DNA of 64,000 bases from Burkholderiaceae bacterium (GCA_023266335.1 JAHFQJ010000003.1:1-64000), one strand, 5' to 3'. Counted from the stretch's first letter, positions 31,091 to 40,203 are shown. Notes: generated by a model not told the origin, from the letters alone. Program-made: numbers and translations.

Positions 31091-31507
31091 TTATTTTTGT
31101 GTTTTTACAAGCAGTCCAACTTTAGTAAATCCAGCTTTTTTTAGATTAGACATTACAGATATAATATAATCATAGCGTGCATCTTTATCTCCGGCAATAA
31201 TGATAGACTGCTCTAGTGAATATTTTTTATTTAACTCATCTGCTAAATCCATATTTTTTATTTTTATTTGATTTATGATAATTTCACCATTTTTATCTAC
31301 AGTTAGTATAACTGGCTTACTTGATATTTTTGTAGATTTTTGTCCGACTTTAGGTAAGTTGATAATGCTTGGCAATACGCTGGAAGCACTTGCTAGTAAT
31401 ATAACTATTAATACCAGCATTACATCTACATATGGAACAATGTTAATATTAGCATTAATTGGCATGCAACGTTTATTTAAATTATTAAAACGAGAGTTAT
31501 ATTGCAT
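31091..31507 (-). CDS. tolR: TolR/ExbD family biopolymer transport protein
   Basis: The 138-residue protein has a short cytoplasmic N-terminus (MPINANINIVPYVDVMLVLIVILL, cited as NIVPYVDVMLVLIVILL), one transmembrane helix with the essential Asp (VDVMLVL), and the periplasmic domain ending KAGFTKVGLLV. This is the proton-driven TolQR motor component. Position before tolA supports TolR over ExbD. The expected tolQ upstream is missing; an accessory gene on the same strand is there instead. Confidence 0.9.
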   Translation of the reverse strand: MQYNSRFNNLNKRCMPINANINIVPYVDVMLVLIVILLASASSVLPSIINLPKVGQKSTKISSKPVILTVDKNGEIIINQIKIKNMDLADELNKKYSLEQSIIIAGDKDARYDYIISVMSNLKKAGFTKVGLLVKTQK

Positions 31508-31577
31508 ATTTATTGTGTTTTGTATGAAAGAAAAGCACTAAGTATCTAAACAGATTAAAAAATTGTGCCTATTTAAT

Positions 31578-32606
31578 TCAAAAATAGCCGTTTGGATTTT
31601 GGTCTGGGTGATGATAAAATTGTTCTTGCTCATACCCACCACCATTTTGACTATAATTACTGTAATCTATTTCATTAGATCTTGTATCATATCCGGCTGA
31701 TGTTAAATTTGGAAGCAGCCCAGCAAATAAAGTTGGATCACCAAGATCTATAGTGCTAAAATCACCACATGCATTTTCTAAAGCAGGATCATCATATTCA
31801 GGGGCATATGTACCGCCAACCACATTCCCGCCTGCCAATAAACTAGGATCTATAGCGCTAAAATCATATGCATTTTCTAAAGCAGGAGGATCATAGCCAA
31901 CCACATTCCCGCCTGCCAATAAACTAGGATCTATAGCGTCAAGCATATTTGGCGGATTTTGTACGTCTTGCTGTTTATCGGCTTTGACGTTTTTAATATC
32001 GGATACTTTTTTACTCCATGTTGTTTGGTTTTTATCCACCCCTTCCTTTACTACTGTAGCTGGATCTAAACCAAATATCGTCAAGGTGTCTACAGCTCCT
32101 GGATAATATTCTTTGACATTATCAATGGAGCATATAGCATAGTGAATGGTATGATTTACATCATTATCGGCACCTTCATACTTCGCATTCCTCCTAGTAG
32201 ACTCACTGGCATACCTGCATTCAAGCGACAAAACCCAATCGCCATCTTTTTTTAAAGCATATCTTCTACGAGACAGACCAAGATTATAATTATGATCTTT
32301 ACATGAAGGTCTTACAGGTTTGAGACGTTTTTTTCCTTCTTCTAATACACCGCTCGGCGTTAAATATAATTTCCCCAACTTCTTTTCAGTATCCAGATCA
32401 TAATATGCTTCACCTGTTTGATGATAAGAGTATAGCGGAAGCTCAACAGTATGAGAAGGTCTACGACTACATGCAAGCGAAAAATACCAAAAGCCGTTTT
32501 TCTTTTGTTTAGCGTATGTTCCTCTACTCATTTGAGGCACATTAAGCACATAGCCCTTGTGTATTTCACATGGTATGGAACGCTTGCGCTTGGTTACAGA
32601 TCGCAC
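31578..32606 (-). CDS. Repeat-containing hypothetical protein with two C-x2-H...C modules
   Basis: This 342-residue protein is unrecognised. The N-terminal half holds two related modules: IPCEIHKGYVLNV...KKNGFWYFSLACSRR (about 11-49) and PSCKDHNYNLGLS...KKDGDWVLSLECRYAS (about 100-136). The C-terminal half has three imperfect repeats around AIDPSLLAGGNVVG and ALENAYDFSAID, encoded by direct DNA repeats (81 bp apart between 31846 and 31927), then a Tyr/Gln/Asn/Gly-rich tail. The gene is visibly less AT-rich than its neighbours, which fits recent gain. It lies between mlaF and tolR, co-oriented. The modules may bind metal through Cys and His, but that is inference. Confidence 0.7.
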   Translation of the reverse strand: MRSVTKRKRSIPCEIHKGYVLNVPQMSRGTYAKQKKNGFWYFSLACSRRPSHTVELPLYSYHQTGEAYYDLDTEKKLGKLYLTPSGVLEEGKKRLKPVRPSCKDHNYNLGLSRRRYALKKDGDWVLSLECRYASESTRRNAKYEGADNDVNHTIHYAICSIDNVKEYYPGAVDTLTIFGLDPATVVKEGVDKNQTTWSKKVSDIKNVKADKQQDVQNPPNMLDAIDPSLLAGGNVVGYDPPALENAYDFSAIDPSLLAGGNVVGGTYAPEYDDPALENACGDFSTIDLGDPTLFAGLLPNLTSAGYDTRSNEIDYSNYSQNGGGYEQEQFYHHPDQNPNGYF

Positions 32607-32689
32607 TATATCACTCCATAAAAAAATTAATTAAATGTATTTTAGAAATATATTATATATTACACCTAAATAGGCTAGGAATTCAACCT

Positions 32690-33475
32690 TTAGAGATTAA
32701 AATCTAAACTAATTGATTTAGCCTTATGATGAAAGGCTACAGGACCTTCTGATTTAGCTAAAATAAATTGCTGAACAAATGGATCTGTGCTGGCGGTTAA
32801 TTCTTGCGGTGTGCCATGTGCAATTATTCTTCCATTTGATAACATGTATATTTCGTCTGCTATTAAAAATGTTTCATGCACGTCGTGTGATACTAATATA
32901 CTTGTTAAACCAAGAGCTTTACTTAGATCTTTGATAAGTTTTGCTATGACTCCCATAGAAATTGGGTCAAGTCCGGCAAATGGCTCATCATAGAACACAA
33001 TATCAGGGTCAAGAGCAATAGCTCGGGCTAATGCCACCCTCCTTGACATACCGCCTGAAATTTCAGAAGGAAATAAATGCTTAGCACCGCGTAAGCCAAC
33101 TGCATTAAGTTTCATTAATACAATATCTTTAATCATTTGTTCACTGAGTTTTGTATGTTGTCTAAGCGGAAATGCAACATTATCAAAAACATCTAAGTCT
33201 GTAAATAATGCACCAAACTGAAAAAGCATGCCCATACGGCGACGTATCGCATATAGTTCTTTTTGGCTTGCATTGTGAATTGGAGTATTGTCTATAATAA
33301 TACTGCCTTTAGCCGGTTTTATTAAACCATTCAGCAATCTTAATAAGGTTGTTTTACCACAACCCGAAGCCCCCATTAAAGCAACTACTTTACCTTGAGG
33401 AACTTTTAAATCTATATCAACTAAAATTGGTCGATCTGGTGTGTATGAATATTTTATATTTTGGCACTCTATCAT
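32690..33475 (-). CDS. mlaF: Phospholipid transport ATP-binding protein MlaF
   Basis: MlaF is the ATPase of the MlaFEDB complex, which moves phospholipids between inner membrane and periplasm to keep outer-membrane asymmetry. Starting at MIECQNIKYSY (ATG at 33475, preceded by GGAATGAC), the 261-residue protein has Walker A GASGCGKT at 35-42, Q-loop FQFGALFTDL, the MlaF-type signature SGGMSRRVALARA, Walker B IVFYDEPFAGLDP and H-loop SHDV. The ORF can be read back to 33520, but MIECQ is the better start. The permease mlaE, normally next, is missing. Confidence 0.93.
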   Translation of the reverse strand: MIECQNIKYSYTPDRPILVDIDLKVPQGKVVALMGASGCGKTTLLRLLNGLIKPAKGSIIIDNTPIHNASQKELYAIRRRMGMLFQFGALFTDLDVFDNVAFPLRQHTKLSEQMIKDIVLMKLNAVGLRGAKHLFPSEISGGMSRRVALARAIALDPDIVFYDEPFAGLDPISMGVIAKLIKDLSKALGLTSILVSHDVHETFLIADEIYMLSNGRIIAHGTPQELTASTDPFVQQFILAKSEGPVAFHHKAKSISLDFNL

Positions 33476-33555
33476 GTCATTCCAATTATAAATTATATGC
33501 GGCAGATTTTTATTATACACTTTCTTTTCATATTCGTCTTAATTAGATTTGTGCT

Positions 33556-33680
33556 GGGATTGAGCAACTAATTTTATATCATTAATCAGTTACCGGATAA
33601 ATCTGCCTGTTAGAGCGAGCGTCGTACCTGCGGAGGCAGGTGTTTGATGTTAGATAATAATTCAGTTTATTTTTCAAATT
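33556..33680 (-). repeat. Dispersed repeat family R2, copy 3 (inverted)
   Basis: Read on the minus strand it has the R2 order: AATTTGAAAAATAAACTG, then CCTGCCTCCGCAGG, then GATTTATCCGG and TTAGTTGCTCAATCC. It closely matches the 1328 copy. It fills the gap between mlaF and recG. Confidence 0.65.
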
Positions 33681-33703
33681 AAAAGTGGATTTTACACCCA
33701 ATA

Positions 33704-35857
33704 TTAAGCAAAAATATACTGTATTTTATCTTTTATCCATAAATTTAAATGTTTTTCTACATATTGAGGATATTTTTCCAGCATGATTAATGCAATGGTT
33801 TTTGCATGCTCTAATAATAAAATATCTTCATTCACATTTGCAAATCTTAACATATCTCCGGATTGTTTTGCACCTAATAATTCTCCAGCGCCTCTAATTT
33901 CTAAATCTTTATCAGCAATTTCAAAACCATCTTGGCTATTGTACATCACTTCCAATCTTTGTTTCGCTGTTTTTGATAATGGAGTTTGATATAATAATAT
34001 ACAAATTGATTTTGCCTCACCACGCCCGACCCTGCCGCGTAATTGATGCAGCTGTGCTAAGCCAAAACGCTCTGCATGCTCAATAATCATAAGGCTGGCA
34101 TTTGGAACATCAACCCCGACCTCGATTACTGTAGTTGAAACCAAAATATCTAAGCGGTGTTCTTTAAAGTCCAGCATAATTTCCTGCTTTTGTTTAGAGG
34201 GTAATTTACCGTGCAGCAAACCTACTCTAATTTTATTTGGTAATTTTTCACATAATAATTCAAAAGTTGCTTGTGCATTTTCTAAATCTAGGTTTTCGGA
34301 TTCTTCAATTAAAGGACAAACCCAATAAACCTGTTTACCTTGCTCAATAGTATTTTGCAGTTTAGAAATTAATTCATTTCGGCGTTGATGTTCAATGAGT
34401 TTAGTTAAAATAGCTGAACGCCCGCTTGGCAAACCATGCATAACAGAAACATCTAAATTTGCATAATAACTCATAGCTAAACTGCGTGGAATTGGTGTTG
34501 CAGACATCATAAGCTGATGCATAAGTAATTGAGATTTTACATTATTAGAAGAGTTATTATTTTCATAATCTTCATTTTCAGTTCTTAAAGATAATCTTTG
34601 CAGCACACCAAAGCGATGCTGTTCATCAATAATTACCAAAGCTAAATTATGAAACTTTACATCTTTTTGAATAATTGCGTGTGTACCAACTATGATATTA
34701 ACACTTCCATCTGCAATTTTTTGTTTTAATTCTTTTTTATTTTTAGGAGTTAAAGAACTGATTAAAATTTTTACTTCTATCCCTAAAGGCTCTAGCCATT
34801 GCTTAAATTTTTCATAAAGCTGCTGTGCTAAAATTTCAGTTGGTGCCATAACCGCAGTTTGAAACCCATTTCCGACTGCTTGAGCTGCTGCCATACCTGC
34901 AACTATAGTTTTTCCGCTTCCAACATCACCTTGCAAAAGCCTTTGCATTGGATAATTTTTATTTAAATCCTGACTAATTTCCAGCCATGCTTTTTGTTGC
35001 CCATTGGTTAATTTAAAGGGCAAATTTTTTATAAATTTATCTAATAATTCGTTATTCTCATTTTTTAATACATAAGATTTTTGCTTACGTAGTTCAAAAT
35101 TAATTTTTTTTAAGGATAATTGCTGACTTAATAATTCATCAAATTTTATTCTATGCCACGCACAGTGATAACGCTGAACTAAAGCATCTACATTTTCATT
35201 CGGATTAGGAAAATGAATAGTATGAATGGCTTGTGCTAATGACATAAAATTAAATTGTTTTAACTCATTATTCAGTAATTCCTGTGGAATAGTTTCATTA
35301 AGATAATTAGTGAATAATCTAACTTGACTCTGCATGCAGGCTTGTAAATAGCTTTGAGGTAATCCTGCAATTGTTGAGTAAATAGGGGTTAAATGCTTAG
35401 GTAAATTATAGTTTTTATTGGCGACGGATTTGCACACCGGATGAATCATTTCCCAGCCTGTCAAGCCATGTTTAATTTCACCTTTAATTATCCACATACT
35501 ATTTTGCATAAATTGTTTAATTTGCATAATATGTGCATTAATAAATCTTAGATTTATGCTTGTGCTTTCATCTGCAATTTCAACAATAAATTGCTGCCGC
35601 ATGCCTTTTGCCCAAGATGTAGATATAACGGTACCTACAATCTGTACGGATTGGTTGTTGTGAATAGAGTTATTAATGGCTGTTTTAATATCTATTACTT
35701 TTGTTTCATCTTCATAACGTAATGGAAAATGCAAGGCGAAATCTAAGTTAGAATTCAGTCCTAGCTTAGTAAGCTTTTGACTAGCAGAGCTGTTTGATAA
35801 TTTAGATTTAGATTTTACTGCAGGTTTAGATTGTTCCGGATTTTTCATTGTTGGCAT
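33704..35857 (-). CDS. recG: ATP-dependent DNA helicase RecG
   Basis: RecG remodels stalled replication forks and Holliday junctions. The 717-residue protein has the N-terminal wedge OB fold (about 60-150), then helicase motifs GDVGSGKT (I), APTEILA (Ia), DEQHRFG (II), MSATPIPRSLA (III), HGKLPSKQKQ (IV), STTVIEVGVDVPN (V) and QLRGRVGRG (VI), and the C-terminal helical hairpin region. Length is typical of the family. mtgA lies 5 bases upstream, so the two are probably co-transcribed. Confidence 0.98.
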   Translation of the reverse strand: MPTMKNPEQSKPAVKSKSKLSNSSASQKLTKLGLNSNLDFALHFPLRYEDETKVIDIKTAINNSIHNNQSVQIVGTVISTSWAKGMRQQFIVEIADESTSINLRFINAHIMQIKQFMQNSMWIIKGEIKHGLTGWEMIHPVCKSVANKNYNLPKHLTPIYSTIAGLPQSYLQACMQSQVRLFTNYLNETIPQELLNNELKQFNFMSLAQAIHTIHFPNPNENVDALVQRYHCAWHRIKFDELLSQQLSLKKINFELRKQKSYVLKNENNELLDKFIKNLPFKLTNGQQKAWLEISQDLNKNYPMQRLLQGDVGSGKTIVAGMAAAQAVGNGFQTAVMAPTEILAQQLYEKFKQWLEPLGIEVKILISSLTPKNKKELKQKIADGSVNIIVGTHAIIQKDVKFHNLALVIIDEQHRFGVLQRLSLRTENEDYENNNSSNNVKSQLLMHQLMMSATPIPRSLAMSYYANLDVSVMHGLPSGRSAILTKLIEHQRRNELISKLQNTIEQGKQVYWVCPLIEESENLDLENAQATFELLCEKLPNKIRVGLLHGKLPSKQKQEIMLDFKEHRLDILVSTTVIEVGVDVPNASLMIIEHAERFGLAQLHQLRGRVGRGEAKSICILLYQTPLSKTAKQRLEVMYNSQDGFEIADKDLEIRGAGELLGAKQSGDMLRFANVNEDILLLEHAKTIALIMLEKYPQYVEKHLNLWIKDKIQYIFA

Positions 35858-35862
35858 TTGTA

Positions 35863-36663
35863 CTATAAATCATCTAAATTAGTTCTTACAATGATATTTT
35901 TATATCGTTTTTTATTTTTTTGTATATATTTGCCTAATCCGTCATCTGAAGGAATATCAGCTACACCCATACGTTTTGCGATAGTGCTGGTTTTTTTTGA
36001 AAAATTAATATTAATATGCCCGCAATAAATATCATCATCAAAACATTTTGGAGCAGGTAAAGCAGCAGCTAATCTTGCTGCTTGATAATTAGTCAGCTGG
36101 TTGGCATCTTTAGCATAATAATATTTACTTGCCTCTTGTATACCAAAAATACCTTCCCCCCATTCAACTACATTTAAATATATTTCAAAAATTCTTTGTT
36201 TATCTAAAAATGATTCTATATAAAATGTTAGAGCTAACTCTTGTGCTTTGCGTAAATAATTTTTTTCACTGGATAAGTATAAATTTTTTGCTAATTGCTG
36301 GGTTATAGTAGATCCTCCGGCAATAAATTTACCTTTTTTATTATTACGTTCCCATGCCTTTAGTAATGATTCAACCTCTATGCCTTTATGTTCAACAAAA
36401 TTTGCATCTTCGCTTGCAATTACCGCCTTTTTAATTGGGTATCCAATATCTTCATAATTAACCCAAGTTTTTTTTATAGAACAATCACGGCTATTTTTAC
36501 ATAATCTAATATATTCATTAGTAATAAAACTAGTGCTAATCGGATTGGAAACAGATAATAACAAAATTTGTAAAATAAAACCTATCTGCAAAGCTAGCAT
36601 ACCGCCTGCCAAACTAAAAAAGAAATACCTTATAAATGAAAAAGGAGTCCAAGCTTTAGTCAT
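35863..36663 (-). CDS. mtgA: Monofunctional biosynthetic peptidoglycan transglycosylase
   Basis: This GT51 enzyme polymerises lipid II into glycan strands at the outer face of the inner membrane. From the Met at 36663 the protein has 266 residues: one N-terminal transmembrane anchor, then the donor-site Glu in IASEDANFVEHKGIE, GGSTITQQLAKNLYLS, RKAQELALTFYIE, KQRIFEIYLNVVEWGEGIFG and ARLAAALPAP. The frame extends to 36687 but the extra residues are not typical. It ends 5 bases before recG. In many relatives aroE precedes it; here a pair of R1 repeats does. Confidence 0.95.
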   Translation of the reverse strand: MTKAWTPFSFIRYFFFSLAGGMLALQIGFILQILLLSVSNPISTSFITNEYIRLCKNSRDCSIKKTWVNYEDIGYPIKKAVIASEDANFVEHKGIEVESLLKAWERNNKKGKFIAGGSTITQQLAKNLYLSSEKNYLRKAQELALTFYIESFLDKQRIFEIYLNVVEWGEGIFGIQEASKYYYAKDANQLTNYQAARLAAALPAPKCFDDDIYCGHININFSKKTSTIAKRMGVADIPSDDGLGKYIQKNKKRYKNIIVRTNLDDL

Positions 36664-36702
36664 TTGTAAACACTCTATACATAACATTACCTTTTAATTA
36701 GA

Positions 36703-36860
36703 TATACTAATCAGATTTCAATTTGTGAACTTCGTTTTATTAGCTATTGTCAAAATTATTCTTCGCAGGCTCACGGCTTCGCCCTCAATATACTAATGTG
36801 TATATAGTCGTCGTAATTTATTCATGCCGCTTCGTCGTAAAATGAACTGCAATTAGTATA
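36703..36860 (-). repeat. MITE-like repeat family R1, copy B
   Basis: Complete copy, 158 bp, with TATACTAATC at the left end and AATTAGTATA at the right. Relative to the other copies it carries extra sequence near TCGCAGGCTCACGGCTTCG. Orientation is opposite to copies A and D. Together with copy C it fills the 405-bp gap between mtgA and gspJ. Confidence 0.75.
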
Positions 36861-36916
36861 GAATTATACATATTTTTAAATATAATATATACAAAGAAAT
36901 TGCCTTAATTTAGTGC

Positions 36917-37048
36917 TATACTAATCTTATTTCAATTTGCGAACTTCGTTGTCATCGAAATTACTCCTCAATGTACTAATATGTAATGTACATATTCGTC
37001 ATAATTTATTTATGCCGCTTCGTCGTAAAATGAACTGCAATTAGTATA
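36917..37048 (-). repeat. MITE-like repeat family R1, copy C
   Basis: Complete copy, 132 bp, TATACTAATC...AATTAGTATA, in direct orientation with copy B and 56 bases away from it. Shared interior: GAACTTCGTTGTCATCG, ATTTATGCCGCTTCG, CGTAAAATGAACTGC. Confidence 0.75.
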
Positions 37049-37092
37049 TACTCATTTTTGTAAGTAAAATTATAAATTTAATATGGAAAAGT

Positions 37093-37746
37093 ATGGACAA
37101 ACGCGGATTTACATTAATTGAAGTATTAATATCTATCGCTATTATGGCAACTATTGCTGCAATTGGATATAAGACGATTGATTCAATGATTAAAATAGAA
37201 CATAATCTTAAAGATACTGATAAAATACTAAATCAGCTTCAAAAAGCTTTTTCTCAATGGCAAATAGATTGTGCAAATATTGAACAGCATGAAATACCAA
37301 ATTTAATACATAATTTTAAAGTTATGAATTATGCATCAGAAAAGCCGCAAAGTTTATGGCTAATACGCAGAAATAGTGATACAGAAACCAAGCAAAGTTT
37401 ATGGCAGCTTATTATCTACAATAAATCTCAAAGTGATATTGTCGATAATAATAAATATGAATGGCAAAGAATAGCTGTAGAACCTACAGATAACAGCAAT
37501 ACCCTGCTAAAACAAATTTCTGATATAGACAATATGCTAAAAAGTGATGAAATACAAAAAATAAACCTTTTACCTATCCAAAATTTTAATGTTAAGATTT
37601 GGCAGGAATTGAAATGGCAAAAATATTCACAATTAAACAATCAATTACCTATCCGAGGTATTCAATTAAATATAGAGCTAGCAGATGAATGGAGAAATAA
37701 TCTAGGTAAAAAACAAATATTTAACTGTATTACTAAAATTAATTAA
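37093..37746 (+). CDS. gspJ: Type II secretion pseudopilin GspJ
   Basis: The 217-residue protein has a class III prepilin leader MDKRG|FTLIEVLISIAI: cleavage after Gly5, Glu at mature position 5, and one hydrophobic helix. Length and the Trp-rich C-terminal domain (SLWLIRRN, WQLIIYN, GIQLNIEL) match GspJ, which caps the type II secretion pseudopilus with GspI and GspK. Those partners, normally adjacent, are not here. Only gspMN, 25 kb away, represent the rest of the system in this window. Confidence 0.85.
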   Translation: MDKRGFTLIEVLISIAIMATIAAIGYKTIDSMIKIEHNLKDTDKILNQLQKAFSQWQIDCANIEQHEIPNLIHNFKVMNYASEKPQSLWLIRRNSDTETKQSLWQLIIYNKSQSDIVDNNKYEWQRIAVEPTDNSNTLLKQISDIDNMLKSDEIQKINLLPIQNFNVKIWQELKWQKYSQLNNQLPIRGIQLNIELADEWRNNLGKKQIFNCITKIN

Positions 37747-37755
37747 TTCAATTTT

Positions 37756-38631
37756 TTATGAAACTGCTAATGTAGAAGTGTTAAGATTATCAATATTTAT
37801 ACTTTGTTTATAGTCAGATTGGATTTTTTTAATCATATGTAGTTCTGATAAAATCTCTTCAAATGATGGCATATTTAAATCACGTTCTAGAGTGGTGGGC
37901 TGGATGCCGAATAATTTGTAAGCATATGCTAATAAACTCCATACATCTGAACGTACAGGCTGCCCATGCGTATCAATAAGTAGATTTTCCTCTTCCTCGT
38001 CATGACCTGCAATATGCATATACACAACACGGTTTTTAGGAATTATATCTAAAAATTTATATGCATCAAAACTAAAATTGCGGCTGTTTACATAGATATT
38101 GTTAATATCAAGCTGTAATAAACAGTCTGCTTTTTCAAGAACTTCAACAATAAACTCTGACTCCGTCATAGTGCTTAGCGGAGAATGTGCATAGTAAGAA
38201 GCATTTTCTACTGCTATTTTACGTTCTAAAATATCTTGAGATATTTTTATGCGCCCCACAATATTATTCACGCTTTCTTTATTAAAAGGAATAGGAAGCA
38301 AATCATACAAATTTCCTTTAGAACCTGTAAAGCTTAAATGTTCTGTATAGAGTTTTATATCATACTGATTTAAAAACAGCTTAATCTCAGACAAAAATTC
38401 TGTGTTTAAATGATCTGTCCCGCCCAAAGACAAAGACAGACCATGTGCAACAATTGGGTAGTTTTGGCTAAACCAAGATATTTGCCTAGCCTTATTCCCG
38501 CCCATATTCATAAAATTTTCAGGTGCGATTTCTAGATATTGAATAGTATCAGAAGGTGTAGCTTGCTTTAACTCATCCATAAATTCTCTACGTAAACCAA
38601 CACCTATATTGCCTATTATATCATTCAACAT
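37756..38631 (-). CDS. DUF692 multinuclear iron oxidase (MNIO) of a bufferin-type RiPP locus
   Basis: DUF692/MNIO enzymes are iron-dependent oxidases with a TIM-barrel fold that modify cysteines in precursor peptides (family known from MbnB, TglH and HvfB/BufB). The 291-residue protein has the family landmarks: IGVGLR near the start, YLEIAPENFM, AHGLSLSLGG, LYTEHLSFTG, IAVENASYY, LLQLDINNIYVNS, VVYMHIAGHD, DTHGQPV and TLERD, including the expected metal-binding His, Asp, Glu residues. It lies 17 bases downstream of its likely substrate gene (38649-39080). The DUF2063 partner gene usually found third in such operons is absent; gspJ converges from the other side. Confidence 0.93.
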   Translation of the reverse strand: MLNDIIGNIGVGLRREFMDELKQATPSDTIQYLEIAPENFMNMGGNKARQISWFSQNYPIVAHGLSLSLGGTDHLNTEFLSEIKLFLNQYDIKLYTEHLSFTGSKGNLYDLLPIPFNKESVNNIVGRIKISQDILERKIAVENASYYAHSPLSTMTESEFIVEVLEKADCLLQLDINNIYVNSRNFSFDAYKFLDIIPKNRVVYMHIAGHDEEEENLLIDTHGQPVRSDVWSLLAYAYKLFGIQPTTLERDLNMPSFEEILSELHMIKKIQSDYKQSINIDNLNTSTLAVS

Positions 38632-38648
38632 CTTTAAATATCCTAAAA

Positions 38649-39080
38649 TTATTGTGCTGGAGCAGTTTCTGCCGCTGGTGCAGCTTCTTTATGTTTAGCT
38701 TTTTTAGCTTTTAATTTAGCCTTTTTTGCTTTAGCTTTTTTATGTTTAGCTCCGCATTTAGCAGCTGAACATTTACCGTCAGCAGCTTTTTTATGCTCAG
38801 CACTGCATTTAGCAGCCGAACATTTGCCATCAGCAGCTTTTTTATGCTCAGCACTGCATTTAGCCGCTGAACATTTACCATCAGCAGCCTTTTTATGACT
38901 AGCACTGCATTTAGCCGCTGAACATTTACCATCAGCAGCTTTTCCGTCTGCAGCTTTTGTTTCAGCAGTAGAATTATTTACTGGTTGAGCAGTAGTAGCT
39001 GAAGTATTTGCAAAAGCTAATTGAGCTCCCAATGTAATGCATGCAATGCCGCATAGTTTCAATAAACTAGTTTTTTTCAT
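38649..39080 (-). CDS. Bufferin/HvfA-type Cys-repeat precursor peptide
   Basis: The 143-residue protein has a Sec signal peptide (cleavage near AFA|NTS, residue 24-25), then four exact or near-exact 17-residue repeats AADGKCSAAKCSAEHKK (from about residue 48), each with two cysteines at 53/58, 70/75, 87/92 and 104/109. A Lys/Ala-rich helix and a Glu/Pro/Ala tail follow. The DGKC motifs parallel the EGKC motifs of HvfA/bufferin precursors that MNIO enzymes modify and that bind copper or other metals in the periplasm. An AAAGGACG site precedes the ATG. Modification and metal are inferred from the family. Confidence 0.88.
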   Translation of the reverse strand: MKKTSLLKLCGIACITLGAQLAFANTSATTAQPVNNSTAETKAADGKAADGKCSAAKCSASHKKAADGKCSAAKCSAEHKKAADGKCSAAKCSAEHKKAADGKCSAAKCGAKHKKAKAKKAKLKAKKAKHKEAAPAAETAPAQ

Positions 39081-39219
39081 GTTCGTCCTTTTACAATAAA
39101 CATGGGTTTAATATTTTTAATCCGAATTAATATATTTTATTAATTAAAATGACTATAGCACACTTTTTTGATAGAGCAAACTATGTATAATACTAAATAG
39201 ATAACTAATATTTAATCCC

Positions 39220-40203
39220 ATGTCAAAAACATTAATAATTAGCCCCAATTGGATAGGTGATGCAGTAATGACTTTACCTTTAATCAATACACTATTTAAA
39301 CATGGACATATTATTGACATATTAGCACCAAATATAACTGCCCCTATATATGAAAATAGCATAAGTGTTGCTAAAGTTATACATCATAATTTACCCCATA
39401 AAAAAATTTTATTAAAAGAAAGAATAAAATTAGTATCTGAATTACAAAAAAATAATTATGAGTATATTTATATATTGCCCAATTCTTTTAAAAGTGCGAT
39501 TATTCCAATTTTGCTCAAAGCCAAGCATAAAATTGGTTATCAAGGAGAATGGCCACGTAAATATTTTTTAACTAAAAGTCTTGTCAATCAAGATAAAAAA
39601 ATAGCTATGGTTGAGCATTATCACAATTTAAGCATGGGTAAATTACATTTTTCATTACAGCCAAAACTTGATTTAGATAATGCAAAAACTTTGGAATACT
39701 TAAATAGATTTAATCTATCTAATAAAGAATACATAGTAATTGCAATTGGAGCGGAATATGGTCCGGCAAAACAATGGCCTTTTGAACATTTTAAAACTTT
39801 AATTGAAATTGTTCTGAATCAATATAATAATTTGTACATAGTTTTACTTGGCAGTAATAAAGATATGCAGCAGGCAGAGCTTTTGGTAAAAAATGAAAAA
39901 ATAATAAATTTGTGCGGAAAAACTAATTTAACTGAAGCTATGTATATTATTAAAAAAGCAGATAAAATTTTAACTCATGATTCTGGGCTGATGCATATTT
40001 CTGCTGCTATTGGTACAGAATTAACGGCAATTTATGGTTCAACTAGTCCGCATCATACCCCGCCTTTATCAAATAATGCAAAATATATCTGGTTAAATTT
40101 AGAATGTAGTCCTTGCTTTAAAAGAACATGCCCATTGAAACATTATGCGTGTTTAAACAATATTAGTCCGGAGCAAGTATTTGAAAATTTATTCTCATCT
40201 TGA
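39220..40203 (+). CDS. waaF: Lipopolysaccharide heptosyltransferase II
   Basis: WaaF adds the second heptose to the LPS inner core on the cytoplasmic side of the inner membrane. The 327-residue GT9 protein has ISPNWIGDAVMTLPL at the start, GYQGEWPRKYFLTKS, IAIGAEYGPAKQWP, and the C-terminal ADKILTHDSGLMHISAA and YGSTSPHHTPPL nucleotide-sugar site. A TATAAT box at 39186-39191 gives it a promoter divergent from the bufferin locus. The gene downstream has its own promoter overlapping the waaF stop codon. Confidence 0.95.
   Translation: MSKTLIISPNWIGDAVMTLPLINTLFKHGHIIDILAPNITAPIYENSISVAKVIHHNLPHKKILLKERIKLVSELQKNNYEYIYILPNSFKSAIIPILLKAKHKIGYQGEWPRKYFLTKSLVNQDKKIAMVEHYHNLSMGKLHFSLQPKLDLDNAKTLEYLNRFNLSNKEYIVIAIGAEYGPAKQWPFEHFKTLIEIVLNQYNNLYIVLLGSNKDMQQAELLVKNEKIINLCGKTNLTEAMYIIKKADKILTHDSGLMHISAAIGTELTAIYGSTSPHHTPPLSNNAKYIWLNLECSPCFKRTCPLKHYACLNNISPEQVFENLFSS

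Noticed and set aside
36703-37048. CRISPR-like tandem pair of repeats
   Set aside because: The units are 130-160 bp, only two, and also dispersed elsewhere; no cas genes.
38711-38932. Repetitive open frame on the minus strand
   Set aside because: It is an alternative frame of the bufferin-type precursor; the 51-bp repeats keep all frames open.
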